From Limonium bicolor (lineage: Eukaryota; Streptophyta; Magnoliopsida; Caryophyllales; Plumbaginaceae), in assembly GCA_023374045.1 (NCBI GenBank), contig CM041777.1, positions 464,037,827 to 464,101,826 on the forward strand: 64,000 nucleotides of DNA, written 5' to 3'. Positions 1 to 13,342 of this stretch are shown piece after piece. Every line of letters begins with the position of its first letter. Positions within the stretch are counted from its first letter, which is position 1. The position numbers and the translations under genes are program-made. The notes under the pieces are model-generated. The model was not told where the DNA came from. It saw only the letters and a list, made by a program, of their open reading frames with translations, and did not search any database.

Positions 1-2918
1 TTGGGGTAACATGTTTGCTTAACGTTTAAAGCGCCCATAGTTTACCCCGTCATTCCCGTTACACTTAACTTACTCTTGTGATATTAAGTTTACAACTCTC
101 ACATCAAACCCAACACTTGTTTACACATTTTAAGGCCTTTATTTGCCACCAAACAAGGCCTAAACATCACCTAAAACCATTACCATTCAATTCCCCATGA
201 TTAGAAGCCTTTAAAACAGATTTTGCAACACTTTTGACCTGGTCCGGGACTTGGTCCGGACCCAAGGTCCCGGACCACTTGTAGAATGTACTCTCGGCCT
301 TATTTTACCCTTGGTCCGGGTCTTGGTCCTGGACTAAGGACCCGGACCACTTCTAAACTTCACTCTCGGCTCTTTTTAAGGGGTGGTCCGGGTACCTATA
401 CAAGGGCTAGGTCCCGGACCATGTTATTAACTTGTCAAAACATCATTTTTCAACCCCTAAACCAACCTTAAACCTTACCTAATCATTCCATAAACTTTCC
501 ACATGTTTCCTACATGTTTAAACACCTTAAAACAAGCACTAAACTTTCCTAAATCATCACTAACTGGTTACTCAATTCCTTACAACAATTCCTAGCACTT
601 ATAACATTTTTCTTAGATTTCTAAGTGGTATATCATGCCTACTACCTCAACTAACCAAAGTGTTGTCTCACAAACATTACCACCACTCCAAAAGCAATAT
701 TTCTCATACACACCTCCTTTGCACAATTGCTTATAATTTCCACAAGTTTTCACTTAGACCTTCACTAGGCATTTCTTTTCCTTTGTTTACCAAATCTTGA
801 ACAAGACTTAACACTTCACATAACAATTCCTTGGTGTGTTCAAAACACCCATTTGAGTTCTAAATCCTCTAAGACAATGCCCATGGCACCTTAACACCTA
901 AGAACACCATGATTCACCTTCTTCCACCATCTAAACACTTAACAAGTTCCTAGTACCTTCTAGGTCTTAAAATCTCATTTCATCACATAAACTCCTTTGT
1001 TTATCAACTAAATTTTGCCATAGCTTCTCTTGTAACTCTCACACCCAAACACTTAGGTTTTCACCTTTAGACAACCAAGAACACTTAATCACTTAATACA
1101 CATTCCTTACACACAAACATATTGTTTTTCATCCTTTAACCATTCAAGACATTCATCTTTACAAGAAATGCCCTTTACACACAACTAAGCCTTTAACTAC
1201 ACTACATCACAATATAGTGCATAAACTTAAATTGCTTGGCTCTTAGGCCCTTAAATTGCATAAACCTTAAACACTGAATTTCCCACATAAGTAATGCCTT
1301 TGACCTGCAAATACACCCAACAATACATATGCCCTTAATAAACTCCTTGAGAGCATTTCTCTAGGTCATTCACCATTGGCTCCTTAGGTATTTTATTAAG
1401 CAAATCAAGCTCATTTTCCTAAGGCATTTAAACTACATTGAGATAGCTTGTTTACCTCTTTTTCCTCACAAACTTCTTTCTTGTTTCCTTGTAAAACCGG
1501 TGGGGTGTTTGGTTGTTTGTCAACTTCTAAACAATGTACAAATAATAGAATGAGTATTCAAGCATTATGCTTCATCTCATTGTAAACCCTAGTTACACAT
1601 ATTGTTTTAACACATTAAGGTAATTGTTTTACCTTGGAATTGGAAGAGAACTTGAATAAGTATCAAGAGAGGACTCCTCTTAGCCCTTGGAAGATTCAAA
1701 TGAAGCTAAAATAAGCAAGGTGAAAACACCATTGTGAGGTGAATTTTCGGACATCACATAAACATAGAGGAAACATGGATTTTCTTTGAGTTTCCTTACC
1801 TTGAAGCAAAGGAGAACAATAATATGTGAAAAGGTGAGCTCAAGCTCCTTCAATGGTGAATCCTCTTGGCACCGAAATGGAGCTTTTGGGATTTTGAAAG
1901 GATAGAATTGAAGAGCTTGATGAGAGGAAGAGAATGGTGGTCTTAGAATTTAATTTGGCCAAATGAGCTAGGAGATACAAGTGGTCAAAGGTGGAAAATA
2001 ATGGTGATGTTGGTGTTGCTGTAGCAGGCCGTGAATGGAGAGCAAGAAGAGATAGAAGAGAGGTTGAAGACGTGTGGAAGGAGAGAAATGAGAGAAATGA
2101 GATTGGTTTTGCTTTTTGAAGATATTTATATCTTAAAGCAAATAGTAACCATTAGTCATCACTTATTACTTAATAAACTTACATGTGTGGTGACTCACAC
2201 CTTGAAAAACCGGCCCCCATTTAATAGAAGGGTATAATGGTCTTTGTTGACCAATTTAATTACTTATAACAACATATGTTACAAACTAGCTTATAAAAGT
2301 TACTATTCATCAAAACAAGGCACATAGAAGTGAAATTTTTGATTTCCCATTGATATAGACTTCCAAATGTGATACTATATAGTACACATGTTAATTAAAG
2401 AGTAATGATGGACATTTAGCCATTCAAAACTCATTTACAAGACAATTTTTCAAAAACGTGCTTTAAGACTCCTTAAAGCACATTTTGTGTTTTAACTTGT
2501 TTTCAAGCTTGGTTTTCTTTGGTAATTGATTTAATATTTTCATTAACATATTTATAAAGTATAGGTATGACCATTAGGTCTTATACACATTTATCCCAAG
2601 CTTAGAGCACATTTTTGCTCATATTGACTTTAAGGTATTTTCTTGTGTTTTATTTGGTTTAACTGTCCACCAAAATTTCCTAAGGACTTATTTAGCCCTA
2701 TCAAATCATAATTAAATGTTATCAAGTCTTGGTAGGCTCTTTGGGTCCTAACCAAGTTCACTCATAGCTTAGAGCATGTTTTTGCTCAAACTGTGTCTTA
2801 ATGCTTTATTGCATTTATTATGGTCTAAATTGTTCACTGATGTTACTAAGGCACTTTTTTAGCCTTTACATACCATAGTTTGATATTTAAACCACATATC
2901 AAGGTTTGGGGTATTTCA
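1..2918 (-). mobile_element. LARD-1 left (3') LTR, partial
   Basis: This is the distal part of a giant LTR. It repeats 9391-12284 almost perfectly, so about 1680 bp of it lies before the window. It ends GGGGTATTTCA at 2918 and is followed by a polypurine tract on the minus strand, which sets the element's orientation. It has no coding capacity. Three palindromic GGTCCGGG units occur at 241-420. Differences from the right LTR are nearly all 1-4 nt indels, which implies a recent insertion, or sequencing indels on top of near-identity. Confidence 0.88.
241..420. repeat. Palindromic GGTCCGGG tandem units (LARD-1 left LTR)
   Basis: There are three units at about 72-bp spacing. Each is a GC-rich dyad (a GGTCCGGG arm facing CCCGGACC) followed by an AT-rich spacer that contains ACTCTCGGC. 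The same array is at 9631-9810, and a diverged one is at 24113-24296. Confidence 0.85.
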
Positions 2919-2931
2919 ATCTACCCCTTAA
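2919..2931 (-). other. LARD-1 polypurine tract
   Basis: On the minus strand this reads TTAAGGGGTAGAT, directly adjoining the LTR start TGAAATACCCC. It is the expected primer for plus-strand DNA synthesis. Confidence 0.8.
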
Positions 2932-4256
2932 AAGAACTTCGTCCTCGAAGTTCACACTTTCCCACACATCATTAAATCAGAATACGGGGATTACTTGGAA
3001 ATAAACTTCCATAACCAAACACACTTTACATCACAACCTCGGACTTAATGGTCCGGGCAACACATTCACATCCACACATAACATAACATATCCACATGAT
3101 AACCTCGGACTCTATGGTCCGGGTATCTTAACAACACTTACACATACATAACAACCCCTTGGACTCACTGGTCTCGGGTAACATCACAACATTTGGACAC
3201 ATAGGTCCCGATAACATAACAGTCTTTAGACACATAGGTCTATGTAACACCACACATTTAGACTCATAGGTCTTGATAACATACACTTTAGGAACTCAAG
3301 GTCAAAATAATATTTATTACACATACCACACAACATGTCAGAGCATGTATAGCAATCAAAAATATCTTTTACATACACACTGTGATCCCGCAGAACCCGG
3401 TCGCGATGGACACCTTCCGTCCCCGTGCCTTTGGGAGATTAAAACAATTACATAAATTTGAAATTTTTCCTTGTGAGGTTAAGTAAGAAGACTTTAATTA
3501 TGCAAAGTATCCATCAACGTTTTATAAATACCAATTGAAAATCCTTTTGAAAACACACACAACTCCAAGTCCAACTTAAGCTCTTTGCTTCTTTTATTAG
3601 CGTGGTTATTTGTGACCACTTATAGGGAGCTTCAAGAATCATCCAACCCTGATGTGATCAGCATCAGTGTAGAACTATCCTTCCACTCCAATTTGTGTTC
3701 GGCTTCCCTTGATCACATGCAAATCAAGTTCCACCTCCCACTTCATTTTCAAGCATCAAATAAATCACTCATTTCCAATTTTCTATCTTCCAAATCATTC
3801 TAATCATGATCATAACATCTCCAAAGGATAGAACTCCGTCTATCAGTTACCTCCATTCGCTTTAATCATGTTGCCTAGGGAATCTTATTCTCACTAGGTT
3901 CTATGTCGGTTTCATCTGCATGCATCACTATATATATATATATATATACACATATATTTTATCAAAATACAACACCTGGTTTTACATTTATACACTGTCG
4001 GGGCTTTTGTTCCCCCGGGAGTTTCTCTACTCCCCACACTTGTACTATCACACACAACTGTTAACAAACACACACTTATCACAATGGTATTCGCATCTTC
4101 TGTGCGCAATTACCACAATTAAACCATGAATGAATGTGTATGTTTACGTAACACACACACCAATCATCAAAACAATAATATAATTTTGTGCTATGCACAA
4201 TATAAGTCACATACACTACGTACACTTGTACGGTAATATACACTAAGTGGTTTTGC

Positions 4257-4276
4257 GCTCTACCCCCCTTAAAAGG
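4257..4276 (-). other. Secondary polypurine-like tract (LARD-1)
   Basis: On the minus strand it reads CCTTTTAAGGGGGGTAGAGC. This duplicates the core of the LTR-adjacent polypurine tract about 1.34 kb inside the element. The same motif is at 14659-14678 and 47027-47046, and in slightly altered form at 57321-57340. Confidence 0.6.
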
Positions 4277-7200
4277 GATTACGCCCACGTAATCAATCAC
4301 TAAACATTAGCTTAAAATGTTTTGCCGTCGTGAAGTATCTTAACTTCCACGCGGTCCATTACACAATGGATTCTGATTAGAGGATCTTAACCATATTGGC
4401 GGTTTAGTTCCTAAACCAAGAATTATCATTGGAGTTTGCTTAAACTCTTAGTTGGTTTCGATTTTGGCCTGTTAGGCTTCTAGGCGTTAATAATTAGCCA
4501 TTCACTCGTGTTCACCATGTACATTCAACACTTGAATCACTGGCTCACTAGTTTCTGCTGCGAAACTCTAATAACTGTAGAGCTTAATTGCCCCATTTGT
4601 TATTCTTACTGTATTGTACACCCCCAATATCACCTTTATCTTGGTAATAATGGTTTCTCAACCGATGTGTGGTATCTTTTACCGTTAGCGAATTCGGTGA
4701 GTTATAAACTTTCTATCCACTTCCATAACAATTTACTGTGTATACAGCTATGTATTTCACAATGATTGACTTGTTCCCTTCCGGCTTATTGTCGGTTGAG
4801 ATTGAGCTACTACCTAGTGTGTAGTGCTCTCTCAGCTATTTACAACATTTGGGGTATATTTCATACCGATATTTGGCAGTTAGTGCTACTGTAGTCACTT
4901 ACTGTTAATCATATCTCCACATTTGGTTTTGTACAAGTACTTTTTATTGGTGCGGCCTTGCATTTCCTATGCATCGGCCATTATAACATTATTGCTCCAC
5001 AATTAACATGTTTCCAATTCCTAGCTATCTCATTCGATCATTACTGCACAAGTGCAATACCAAAACACTCAGTCATACAGAGTGCAGAGGCGTAAACTCT
5101 TGACAGTAAATCCCTTATGCGATTCGCCATGGAATTCATACATAGTACCTACCACTGGCTTATTGCCCAGTCTGTTTAACATCGCTTATCTTGCATCTCT
5201 ACTAAGTTTAACTCATAACTGGTCTTATCTGTTACATTATCGTTTAACAACACTTATACAACAGTCGCTTGTTGCGCACCGTGCTCTTACTCCCTGTATA
5301 ACATCAGCTTATATCGTATCTACTGTCACCTCAACTTCCACACATAAACTTACATTATTCACATTATGGTTCATCCCTCCTTTGGATGACTACTAAATGC
5401 TCCTTGAGCATCGATCATTCGAGTCACAAGCCGGCATTATTCAGCCAGGTGCTTCACTTTATACACACGTACTACTAAGCTAACTGCTCTCTTTCAATAA
5501 TAACGTTGTCCATCCTTAACATATTTCTTGAACTTGATTTACATAACTACCGCTCCTGCGGTCTCACAATATCGAGAGGTATCCCCACTCTTAATGCAGT
5601 GGTTCGTTTACCACTCTCTTTACTTGTATTACATAAACTTCTATAATTAACTCAAATTTTCATAGCATATCTTGCTTATGGCTTATAAGCCTTGCTGCCT
5701 TGAGCTCCATGACAAGGTCGTTGCATTCCGTTTCCTTTCATGGAATGCCCCTTAGGATTGTCAGTCCGTTCCCTGACAACTTATGTCTAAACTGGGTGTT
5801 AGTTTCTACCCTTGTGTTTCTATCATGCATTTCGTTCAACAATTGTTGATGCGAACACCCCTCAAGGATTGCTCCTGGGTGTGCTACGTTATGCCTTACA
5901 TTTGTTTCACACTTATTGGTACATTCCATTAGCCACGCCGTTTGCGTTCTTAACTGACTTATTATCCTCTTCTGTGAAGATCAACATTTCCCGTTAGTGT
6001 AGGTACTCATTCTGGGAGTTTCATCCCGTTCTTTGCACATTAATGTGTCCACATTAGGCATCTGCCTTGCCATGCATAGGCTGGGTCACCATTCCAGCTA
6101 TCATGTTTATCCCTGAGGATCCTTAAGATATATATACGATGTCTTTACATAACAGTCAGTGTACTTCGCATTTCCTGACTCTTAAACATTTCCTTGAAAG
6201 GAATTCACCAATTCCTTTAGTCTCGTTAACTTAACTGAGTTCCTTAACTTCAACCATTCCTGTAATCTCTAGCTCTCGTTTGATTTATACTGCTGACCGT
6301 AGACGGAGTCAACTACCTCCCGTGTTTCGGACTCCACTCGTATACATATGTGGGGCACCATACTGATACATTGCTACTTACCCAACTAACCCATAAGTAG
6401 GTCTGTCAGGCCCACAAGCTCCTATCGGAGTGCGGTCGTCCCGCAATTCAGTTGGTACACTCGTAGTGTCCGTCACACGCCTAGGTGAAGTATTCTGTTG
6501 TCAACTCCCTTATATTGTCCCGTGACAATATTCATTCCATGCTTCCCGAACTTAATCGAGGGAAAGTTTATCCATTGTTGTATCCTTGTCAACTGTCCTT
6601 GGTTTTACTGGTTTGGTTTAAAAGGAGGTTGGAAAGAAGTGTTGGTTTGAAAGAAAATCTGGTTTGAAAAGAAAAGGGTTTGTATAAATCTGGGTTTAAG
6701 AAAAATTTTCATGGTTTCACAACATCTTCTTACCTTAACCGAGTCTAGCTTCTTGCTGACTGGTGTACTTCCAATTACAAAGGTCAGGCTGTTAAGCCCT
6801 TCCATGGTTATAATGTTCACACTTAACTTCGTGGTACTTTACTAAGTACTTGTAGTGGTTATAAATTTCCCGAACAGCCCTGTTATAGCAGCACTTGCTA
6901 TGGCAAGTGCGCCATGCTAACTGGCTATCGGTTTAACACATACTGGTTATGGTATTGTCTTTACCCATACTGTCAACAGTGGCCTTGTTGGCCCTCACTG
7001 ATCTTACTGCCTTGATAATAACTCTTCTAGGTGACTTCTCACTGTCTTCACATGATAATCATCAACTAGGGTGTTTCCCATTCTGGGAGACCCCTTTTCT
7101 TAGTATTGTATTCACTTTGTAGCCCGTTCCACGTATTTGGGCACTACGTTGTAGTTCCTTTTCGGTTAGTATACCGTTGGTGTATTATTTATCAACTGTG

Positions 7201-7677
7201 GTCCCGTAGGCACTCGTCTCGGGTTTTATTAATCCACTTCTTGCCTGTTGCACGGTTGGTGCGTTGCAAACTGGTTATTCTCGACTGCTCGGCATGTCGA
7301 CCCAGGTTGCCGGAAATTTCATTCTCTTTTATGTAGGATTGTCCATTCTTCACTGTTTAAATGCAGTTGACATTGTTCAGATGGAGACCGTCTCCGGGAT
7401 TTCCAGTTTTTGGGATCAACCGTATGACCGGTTCTCCGTACTCACAGAAGTACTAATTAACATCTAGATCGGGTTTCCCGAGTAAGAGAGGACTTTCATC
7501 TCTCTGGCGTTCTTTCCCAAGTTATAAAATAGGGATTGTGGAGGGCGGGAAGGATACTGTAGGTTTCCAGTATTCACTGGTAGTTCCTATCTAGCGTATC
7601 TCTCACGCTATCACTCAACCCTTAACCCAAAGTACTTAAATCCTAACTCGGTACTTCCTAAGCTCGGTAATTCAGTC

Positions 7678-7705
7678 ATCAGAGCGATACTTCGCTCTGA
7701 TACCA
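7678..7705 (-). promoter_or_regulatory. LARD-1 primer-binding site within a hairpin
   Basis: The minus strand carries TGGTATCAGAGC (7694-7705), the classic complement of the 3' end of plant initiator-Met tRNA, 5 nt from the LTR end. The interval 7678-7701 is a perfect inverted repeat (ATCAGAGCGA, 4-nt loop, TCGCTCTGAT), so most of the primer site can fold into a stem. Confidence 0.9.
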
Positions 7706-8090
7706 CTTTTTGTAACACCCCATCCAACATTAACACACTTACAATAAACTGCAGCGGAAAAACAACCTCATCACATTACTTAACTCGTTGGTGTTACACG
7801 CCGTTAGCCACCCACGTGGCTAACAAGGCTAATACATACAATTGTACCGGTCTGATGGGCTAAATTTCCGAGCGACTACACATTACTATCCCTTTTCATT
7901 AATCACAACAACAACATACACCTTCCAACTATACCGAGTATTTATAACTAATGCCGATAACAATTTCGGTCTTACTACACCTACTGTATATATACACTTA
8001 AATGATTACCCATGTACAGTGTCTACCCCGTCCTACTCTCGAACGGCTTCCAGCTCTCTGTACCTGAAATAGGAAAAGAAGAGAAAGGGT

Positions 8091-8174
8091 GGCCCCCAAG
8101 GGGCTCAGCACCTTTGCTGGTATGGTAATCCCGCAGCCCACATGCTACCGGGCCACGCACAACTAATTGTCGTC
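8091..8174 (-). promoter_or_regulatory. Conserved LTR stem-loop block (LARD-1)
   Basis: On the minus strand the block reads, in order, a GACGACAATTAGTTGT segment, CGTGGCCCGGTAGCATG with a partner GGGCTGCG, then CAGCAAAGGTGCTGAG and a CCCC...GGGG stem. The same ordered stems occur in every other LTR type in the window. It lies about 380-460 nt from the LTR 3' end, so it would be in the RNA leader. Confidence 0.65.
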
Positions 8175-9630
8175 TTAGCATGCGGTTGATTATTTTTAAA
8201 TCATGCATGCAACTGTAAACACACAACACATAATCATTTCGCCTCAACGGGCTCAACAAGCGGATAATATATCCTTACTTAATAAGTCACTCAAGGTATT
8301 CAATATCCCTAGAGTGTTCCTCCTCTAATGGAGCTACTTCCTTAACAGACGACACTTACCCTTAAATCGGGTTATCCTTAAACGCCTCTTTTCTCAAACT
8401 GGGACTCATATCCATGATCCACATACTCCACATTTTACAACATATAACATACACTACATAACAACACTTAACAACACTTTGCACGTTTCCACGTGCATAA
8501 CATAACACCGCAATAGATATTGCATCACAACAAAGATACATAACATAACGGGAATGGTCCTCTTAGGAACCGACCCAAACATTGCTAATACACTGGTGAG
8601 CCTAGAGAATGTTGCCAGTCTCATGATAAGCTCGTTACATAACTCGTTACCGTCTCGTTAAATGAACGGTTAACTTAACACAAGGTGTCTCGGATATAGT
8701 GATCCAAGCACACCGAAACAAACATAACAATAGTATGCCCCTGGCCCGACGTGAGTCAGTAATAGCCTTGGTTAAGCTAAAGGGAAGGTTGGGAACCAAA
8801 TTGGAAAACAACCATAACATACGGAGAGGATCGAACCTGCTATGACAACGACCCCCATACTCACACGCGTGGCCGGAACAGACCGGACTCCTCACTCCCC
8901 CGTTAGCACTTGTTAGAAGTTCAACTTTGAACTTTATTAAACAATCACAAACATTGGGTTAAGTCTTGTTAGACATACACAAGGGAAGAGAGAGTCATAC
9001 ATTCACATACAAACATCACACACAAACATCACATAACCAACTCACGCATAGCCGTGGTTAGAACGTTCCTTAAGTCGGAAACGTTGTTACCGGATACCGT
9101 TCTCCTACGTTTACCTAATAGTGGTTAACTAGCCCTTCAAGCGCATTCGAGGTTACCGGTATCGGCACGAAAACATACAATAACAATAACGACTGTAAAC
9201 TCGTTTCATGATTTATCTCACAACGTGGCAAACATACAGAAAAACACATTGGCATACAAGCCGGTGTAATCCGGTAGGACACAGGTTGCAAGAAAACCAT
9301 ACCTGTCACCGGAGTCCACTTATCATGTCCACTTATGTTCCTCGAGCAATTCTCGAACAACTGATAACATTACAATTACTTTTATTAATATTGGGGTAAC
9401 ATGTTTGCTTAACGTTTAAAGCGCCCATAGTTTACCCCGTCATTCCCGTTACACTTAACTTACTCTTGTGATATTAAGTTTACAACTCTCACATCAAACC
9501 CAACACTTGTTTACACATTTTAAGGCCTTTATTTGCCACCAAACAAGGCCTAAACATCACCTAAAACCATTACCATTCAATTCCCCATGATTAGAAGCCT
9601 TTAAAACAGATTTTGCAACACTTTTGACCT

Positions 9631-9810
9631 GGTCCGGGACTTGGTCCGGACCCAAGGTCCCGGACCACTTGTAGAATGTACTCTCGGCCTTATTTTACCC
9701 TTGGTCCGGGTCTTGGTCCTGGACTAAGGACCCGGACCACTTCTAAACTTCACTCTCGGCTCTTTTTAAGGGGTGGTCCGGGTACCTATACAAGGGCTAG
9801 GTCCCGGACC
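9631..9810. repeat. Palindromic GGTCCGGG tandem units (LARD-1 right LTR)
   Basis: This is the copy of the 241-420 array in the right LTR: three GC-rich dyads at about 72-bp spacing. Confidence 0.85.
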
Positions 9811-12284
9811 ATGTTATTAACTTGTCAAAACATCATTTTTCAACCCCTAAACCAACCTTAAACCTTACCTAATCATTCCATAAACTTTCCACATGTTTCC
9901 TACATGTTTAAACACCTTAAAACAAGCACTAAACTTTCCTAAATCATCACTAACTGGTTACTCAATTCCTTACAACAATTCCTAGCACTTATAACATTTT
10001 CTTAGATTTCTAAGTGGTATATCATGCCTACTACCTCAACTAACCAAAGTGTTGTCTCACAAACATTACCACCACTCCAAAAGCAATATTTCTCATACAT
10101 ACCTCCTTTGCACAATTGCTTATAATTTCCACAAGTTTTCACTTAGACCTTCACTAGGCATTTCTTTTCCTTTGTTTACCAAATCTTGAACAAGACTTAA
10201 CACTTCACATAACAATTCCTTGGTGTGTTCAAAACACCCATTTGAGTTCTAAATCCTCTAAGACAATGCCCATGGCACCTTAACACCTAAGAACACCATG
10301 ATTCACTTCTTCCACCATCTAAACACTTAACAAGTTCCTAGTACCTTCTAGGTCTTAAAATCTCATTTCATCACATAAACTCCTTTGTTTATCAACTAAA
10401 TTTTGCCATAGCTCTTGTAACTCTCACACCCAAACACTTAGGTTTTCACCTTTAGACAACCAAGAACACTTAATCACTAATACACATTCCTTACACACAC
10501 AAACATATTGTTTTCATCCTTTAACCATTCAAGACATTCATCTTTACAAGAAATGCCCTTTACACACAACTAAGCCTTTAACTACACTACATCACAATAT
10601 AGTGCATAAACTTAAATTGCTTGGCTCTTAGGCCCTTAAATTGCATAAACCTTAAACACTGAATTTCCCACATAAGTAATGCCTTTGACTGCAAATACAC
10701 CCAACAATACATATGCCCTTAATAAACTCCTTGAGAGCATTTCTCTAGGTCATTCACCATTGGCTCCTTAGGTATTTTATTAAGCAAATCAAGCTCATTT
10801 CCTAAGGCATTTAAACTACATTGAGATAGCTTGTTTACCTCTTTTTCCTCACAAACTTCTTTCTTGTTTCCTTGTAAAACCGGTGGGGTGTTTGGTTGTT
10901 TGTCAACTTCTAAACAATGTACAATAATAGAATGAGTATTCAAGCATTATGCTTCATCTCATTGTAAACCCTAGTTACACATATTGTTTTAACACATTAA
11001 GGTAATTGTTTTACCTTGGAATTGGAAGAGAACTTGAATAAGTATCAAGAGAGGACTCCTCTTAGCCCTTGGAAGATTCAAATGAAGCTAAAATAAGCAA
11101 GGTGAAAACACCATTGTGAGGTGAATTTTCGGACATCACATAAACATAGAGGAAACATGGATTTTCTTTGAGTTTCCTTACCTTGAAGCAAAGGAGAACA
11201 ATAATATGTGAAAAGGTGAGCTCAAGCTCCTTCAATGGTGAATCCTCTTGGCACCGAAATGGAGCTTTTGGGATTTTGAAAGGATAGAATTGAAGAGCTT
11301 GATGAGAGGAAGAGAATGGTGGTCTTAGAATTTAATTTGGCCAAATGAGCTAGGAGATACAAGTGGTCAAAGGTGGAAAATAATGGTGATGTTGGTGTTG
11401 CTGTAGCAGGCCGTGAATGGAGAGCAAGAAGAGATAGAAGAGAGGTTGAAGACGTGTGGAAGGAGAGAAATGAGAGAAATGAGATTGGTTTTGCTTTTTG
11501 AAGATATTTATATCTTAAAGCAAATAGTAACCATTAGTCATCACTTATTACTTAATAAACTTACATGTGTGGTGACTCACACCTTGAAAAACCGGCCCCC
11601 ATTTAATAGAAGGGTATAATGGTCTTTGTTGACCAATTTAATTACTTATACAACATATGTTACAAACTAGCTTATAAAAGTTACTATTCATCAAAACAAG
11701 GCACATAGAAGTGAAATTTTTGATTTCCCATTGATATAGACTTCCAAATGTGATACTATATAGTACACATGTTAATTAAAGAGTAATGATGGACATTTAG
11801 CCATTCAAAACTCATTTACAAGACAATTTTTCAAAAACGTGCTTTAAGACTCCTTAAAGCACATTTTGTTTTAACTTGTTTTCAAGCTTGGTTTTCTTTG
11901 GTAATTGATTTAATTTTCATTAACATATTTATAAAGTATAGGTATGACCATTAGGTCTTATACACATTTATCCCAAGCTTAGAGCACATTTTTGCTCATA
12001 TTGACTTTAAGGTATTTTTTGTTTTATTTGGTTTAACTGTCCACCAAATTTCCTAAGGACTTATTTAGCCCTATCAAATCATAATTAAATGTTATCAAGT
12101 CTTGGTAGGCTTTGGGTCCTAACCAAGTTCACTATAGCTTAGAGCATTTTTGCTCAAACTGTGTCTTAATGCTTTATTGCATTTATTATGGTCTAAATTG
12201 TTCACTGATTTACTAAGGCACTTTTTAGCCTTTACATACCATAGTTTGATATTTAAACCACATATCAAGGTTTGGGTTATTTCA

Positions 12285-13329
12285 GGAACTCCTAAGCCTT
12301 TGAGACTGGATGAGCTATGGAAGAACAAGAGAGACACCAACACTTGGTAATTTCGGCCAACAAAAACAAGAGGGAATGGATTTTTCTTTGATTTTCCTTA
12401 CCTTGAGCAAATGGAGATGATATGGGAAAGATGAGCTCAAGCTCTTCATGGAGATTCCTCTTGGCACAAAAATGGAGCTCTGAAGATTTGAAAGGACCAA
12501 GTTGAAGAGTTGATGAGACTAATAGATTGTCTTAGTGTTTGATTTGGCAAAGAGAGATAGGAGTGAAAGGATTGAAGATGGCATATGGTGGTGAGCTGCT
12601 TCAACCGTGAAAGAGAGCAAGGAAGGAGATGGGATACGGTGAGAATGAGGGAGATGAAGAGAATGATTGATTGTCATTGCCTTTAGTAGATATTAGTTGT
12701 TACTTAAAGTAAATAGTAATTTAGCTATATTACTTATTTATTTGCTCAATAAGTTAGCAAGAGTGGTGACTCACCACATGTAAAAACCGGCCCCCATTTA
12801 AACATAAGGGGTTACTTAGTCATTATTGATCAATTAAATTACTTATGTTGACATATGTTACAAACTAGCTTATTTAGTTACTATTCATAAAAGCAAGACA
12901 CAAAGAAGTGAAATTTTTGATTTCCCATTGATTTATGATTCCTAATGTGATACTAAGTAGTACACATGTTAATTAAAGAGTAATGATGGACATCTAGCCA
13001 TTCAAAACCCATTTACAAGACAATTTTTCAAAAATGTGCTTTAAGGCTCCTTAAAGCACATTTTGTGTTTAAACTTGTTTTCAAGCTTGGTTTTCTTTGG
13101 TAATTGGTTTAATATGTCCATTAACATATAGATAAGGTCTGGGTAAGCTCATTAGGTCTTAACCAAGATTATCCCAAGCTTAGAGCACATTTTTGCCCTT
13201 ATCGACTTTAAGGTAATTAATTGTGTTTTATATGGTTAAAATTGTTCACTAATATTTCTAAGGCACTTTTTAGCCTTATTATACCATATCTTAACATTTA
13301 AACAACATATCAAGGTTTGGGGTATTTCA
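12285..13329 (-). mobile_element. LARD-2 left (3') LTR fragment
   Basis: This 1.05-kb segment matches about 25456-26526, the end of LARD-2's right LTR, and ends GGGGTATTTCA at 13329. Its missing part was displaced by the LARD-1 insertion and should lie upstream of the window. The first ~300 bp differ from the right LTR by many single-base deletions, while the remaining ~750 bp are nearly identical. Confidence 0.85.
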
Positions 13330-13331
13330 AT

Positions 13332-13342
13332 CTACCCCCCTT
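13332..13342 (-). other. LARD-2 polypurine tract
   Basis: The minus strand reads AAGGGGGGTAGA just inside the LTR end at 13329. The same tract marks LARD-1 and both Tekay-like copies. Confidence 0.8.

Larger units (their letters stand above)
2919..7710 (-). mobile_element. LARD-1 internal domain, non-coding
   Basis: This 4.8-kb region lies between the two LTRs of LARD-1. No reverse transcriptase, integrase, protease or gag motif is visible in either strand, and the longest open frame is about 114 codons with no recognisable domain. The sequence is nonetheless conserved with the internal domain of LARD-2 (13330-14710 plus 18764-22273), including the leader next to the primer-binding site. That fits a non-autonomous family mobilised in trans. 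It holds a short (TA)n run at 3929-3950 and a second polypurine-like motif at 4257-4276. Confidence 0.82.
7711..12284 (-). mobile_element. LARD-1 right (5') LTR, complete
   Basis: This is a 4574-bp LTR. In element orientation it starts TGAAATAACCC at 12284 and ends GGGGTGTTACA at 7711, next to the primer-binding site. It has no coding capacity. It carries the stem-loop block at 8091-8174 and the palindromic array at 9631-9810. Immediately beyond 12284 the sequence matches the interior of the LARD-2 LTR, so LARD-1 inserted into LARD-2's left LTR. The other flank, and hence the target-site duplication, lies before the window. Confidence 0.9.

Noticed and set aside
286..471. 61-aa open frame repeated identically at 9676-9861
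   Set aside because: It runs through the palindromic GGTCCGGG units of the LARD-1 LTR; identity between copies reflects LTR identity, not coding constraint.
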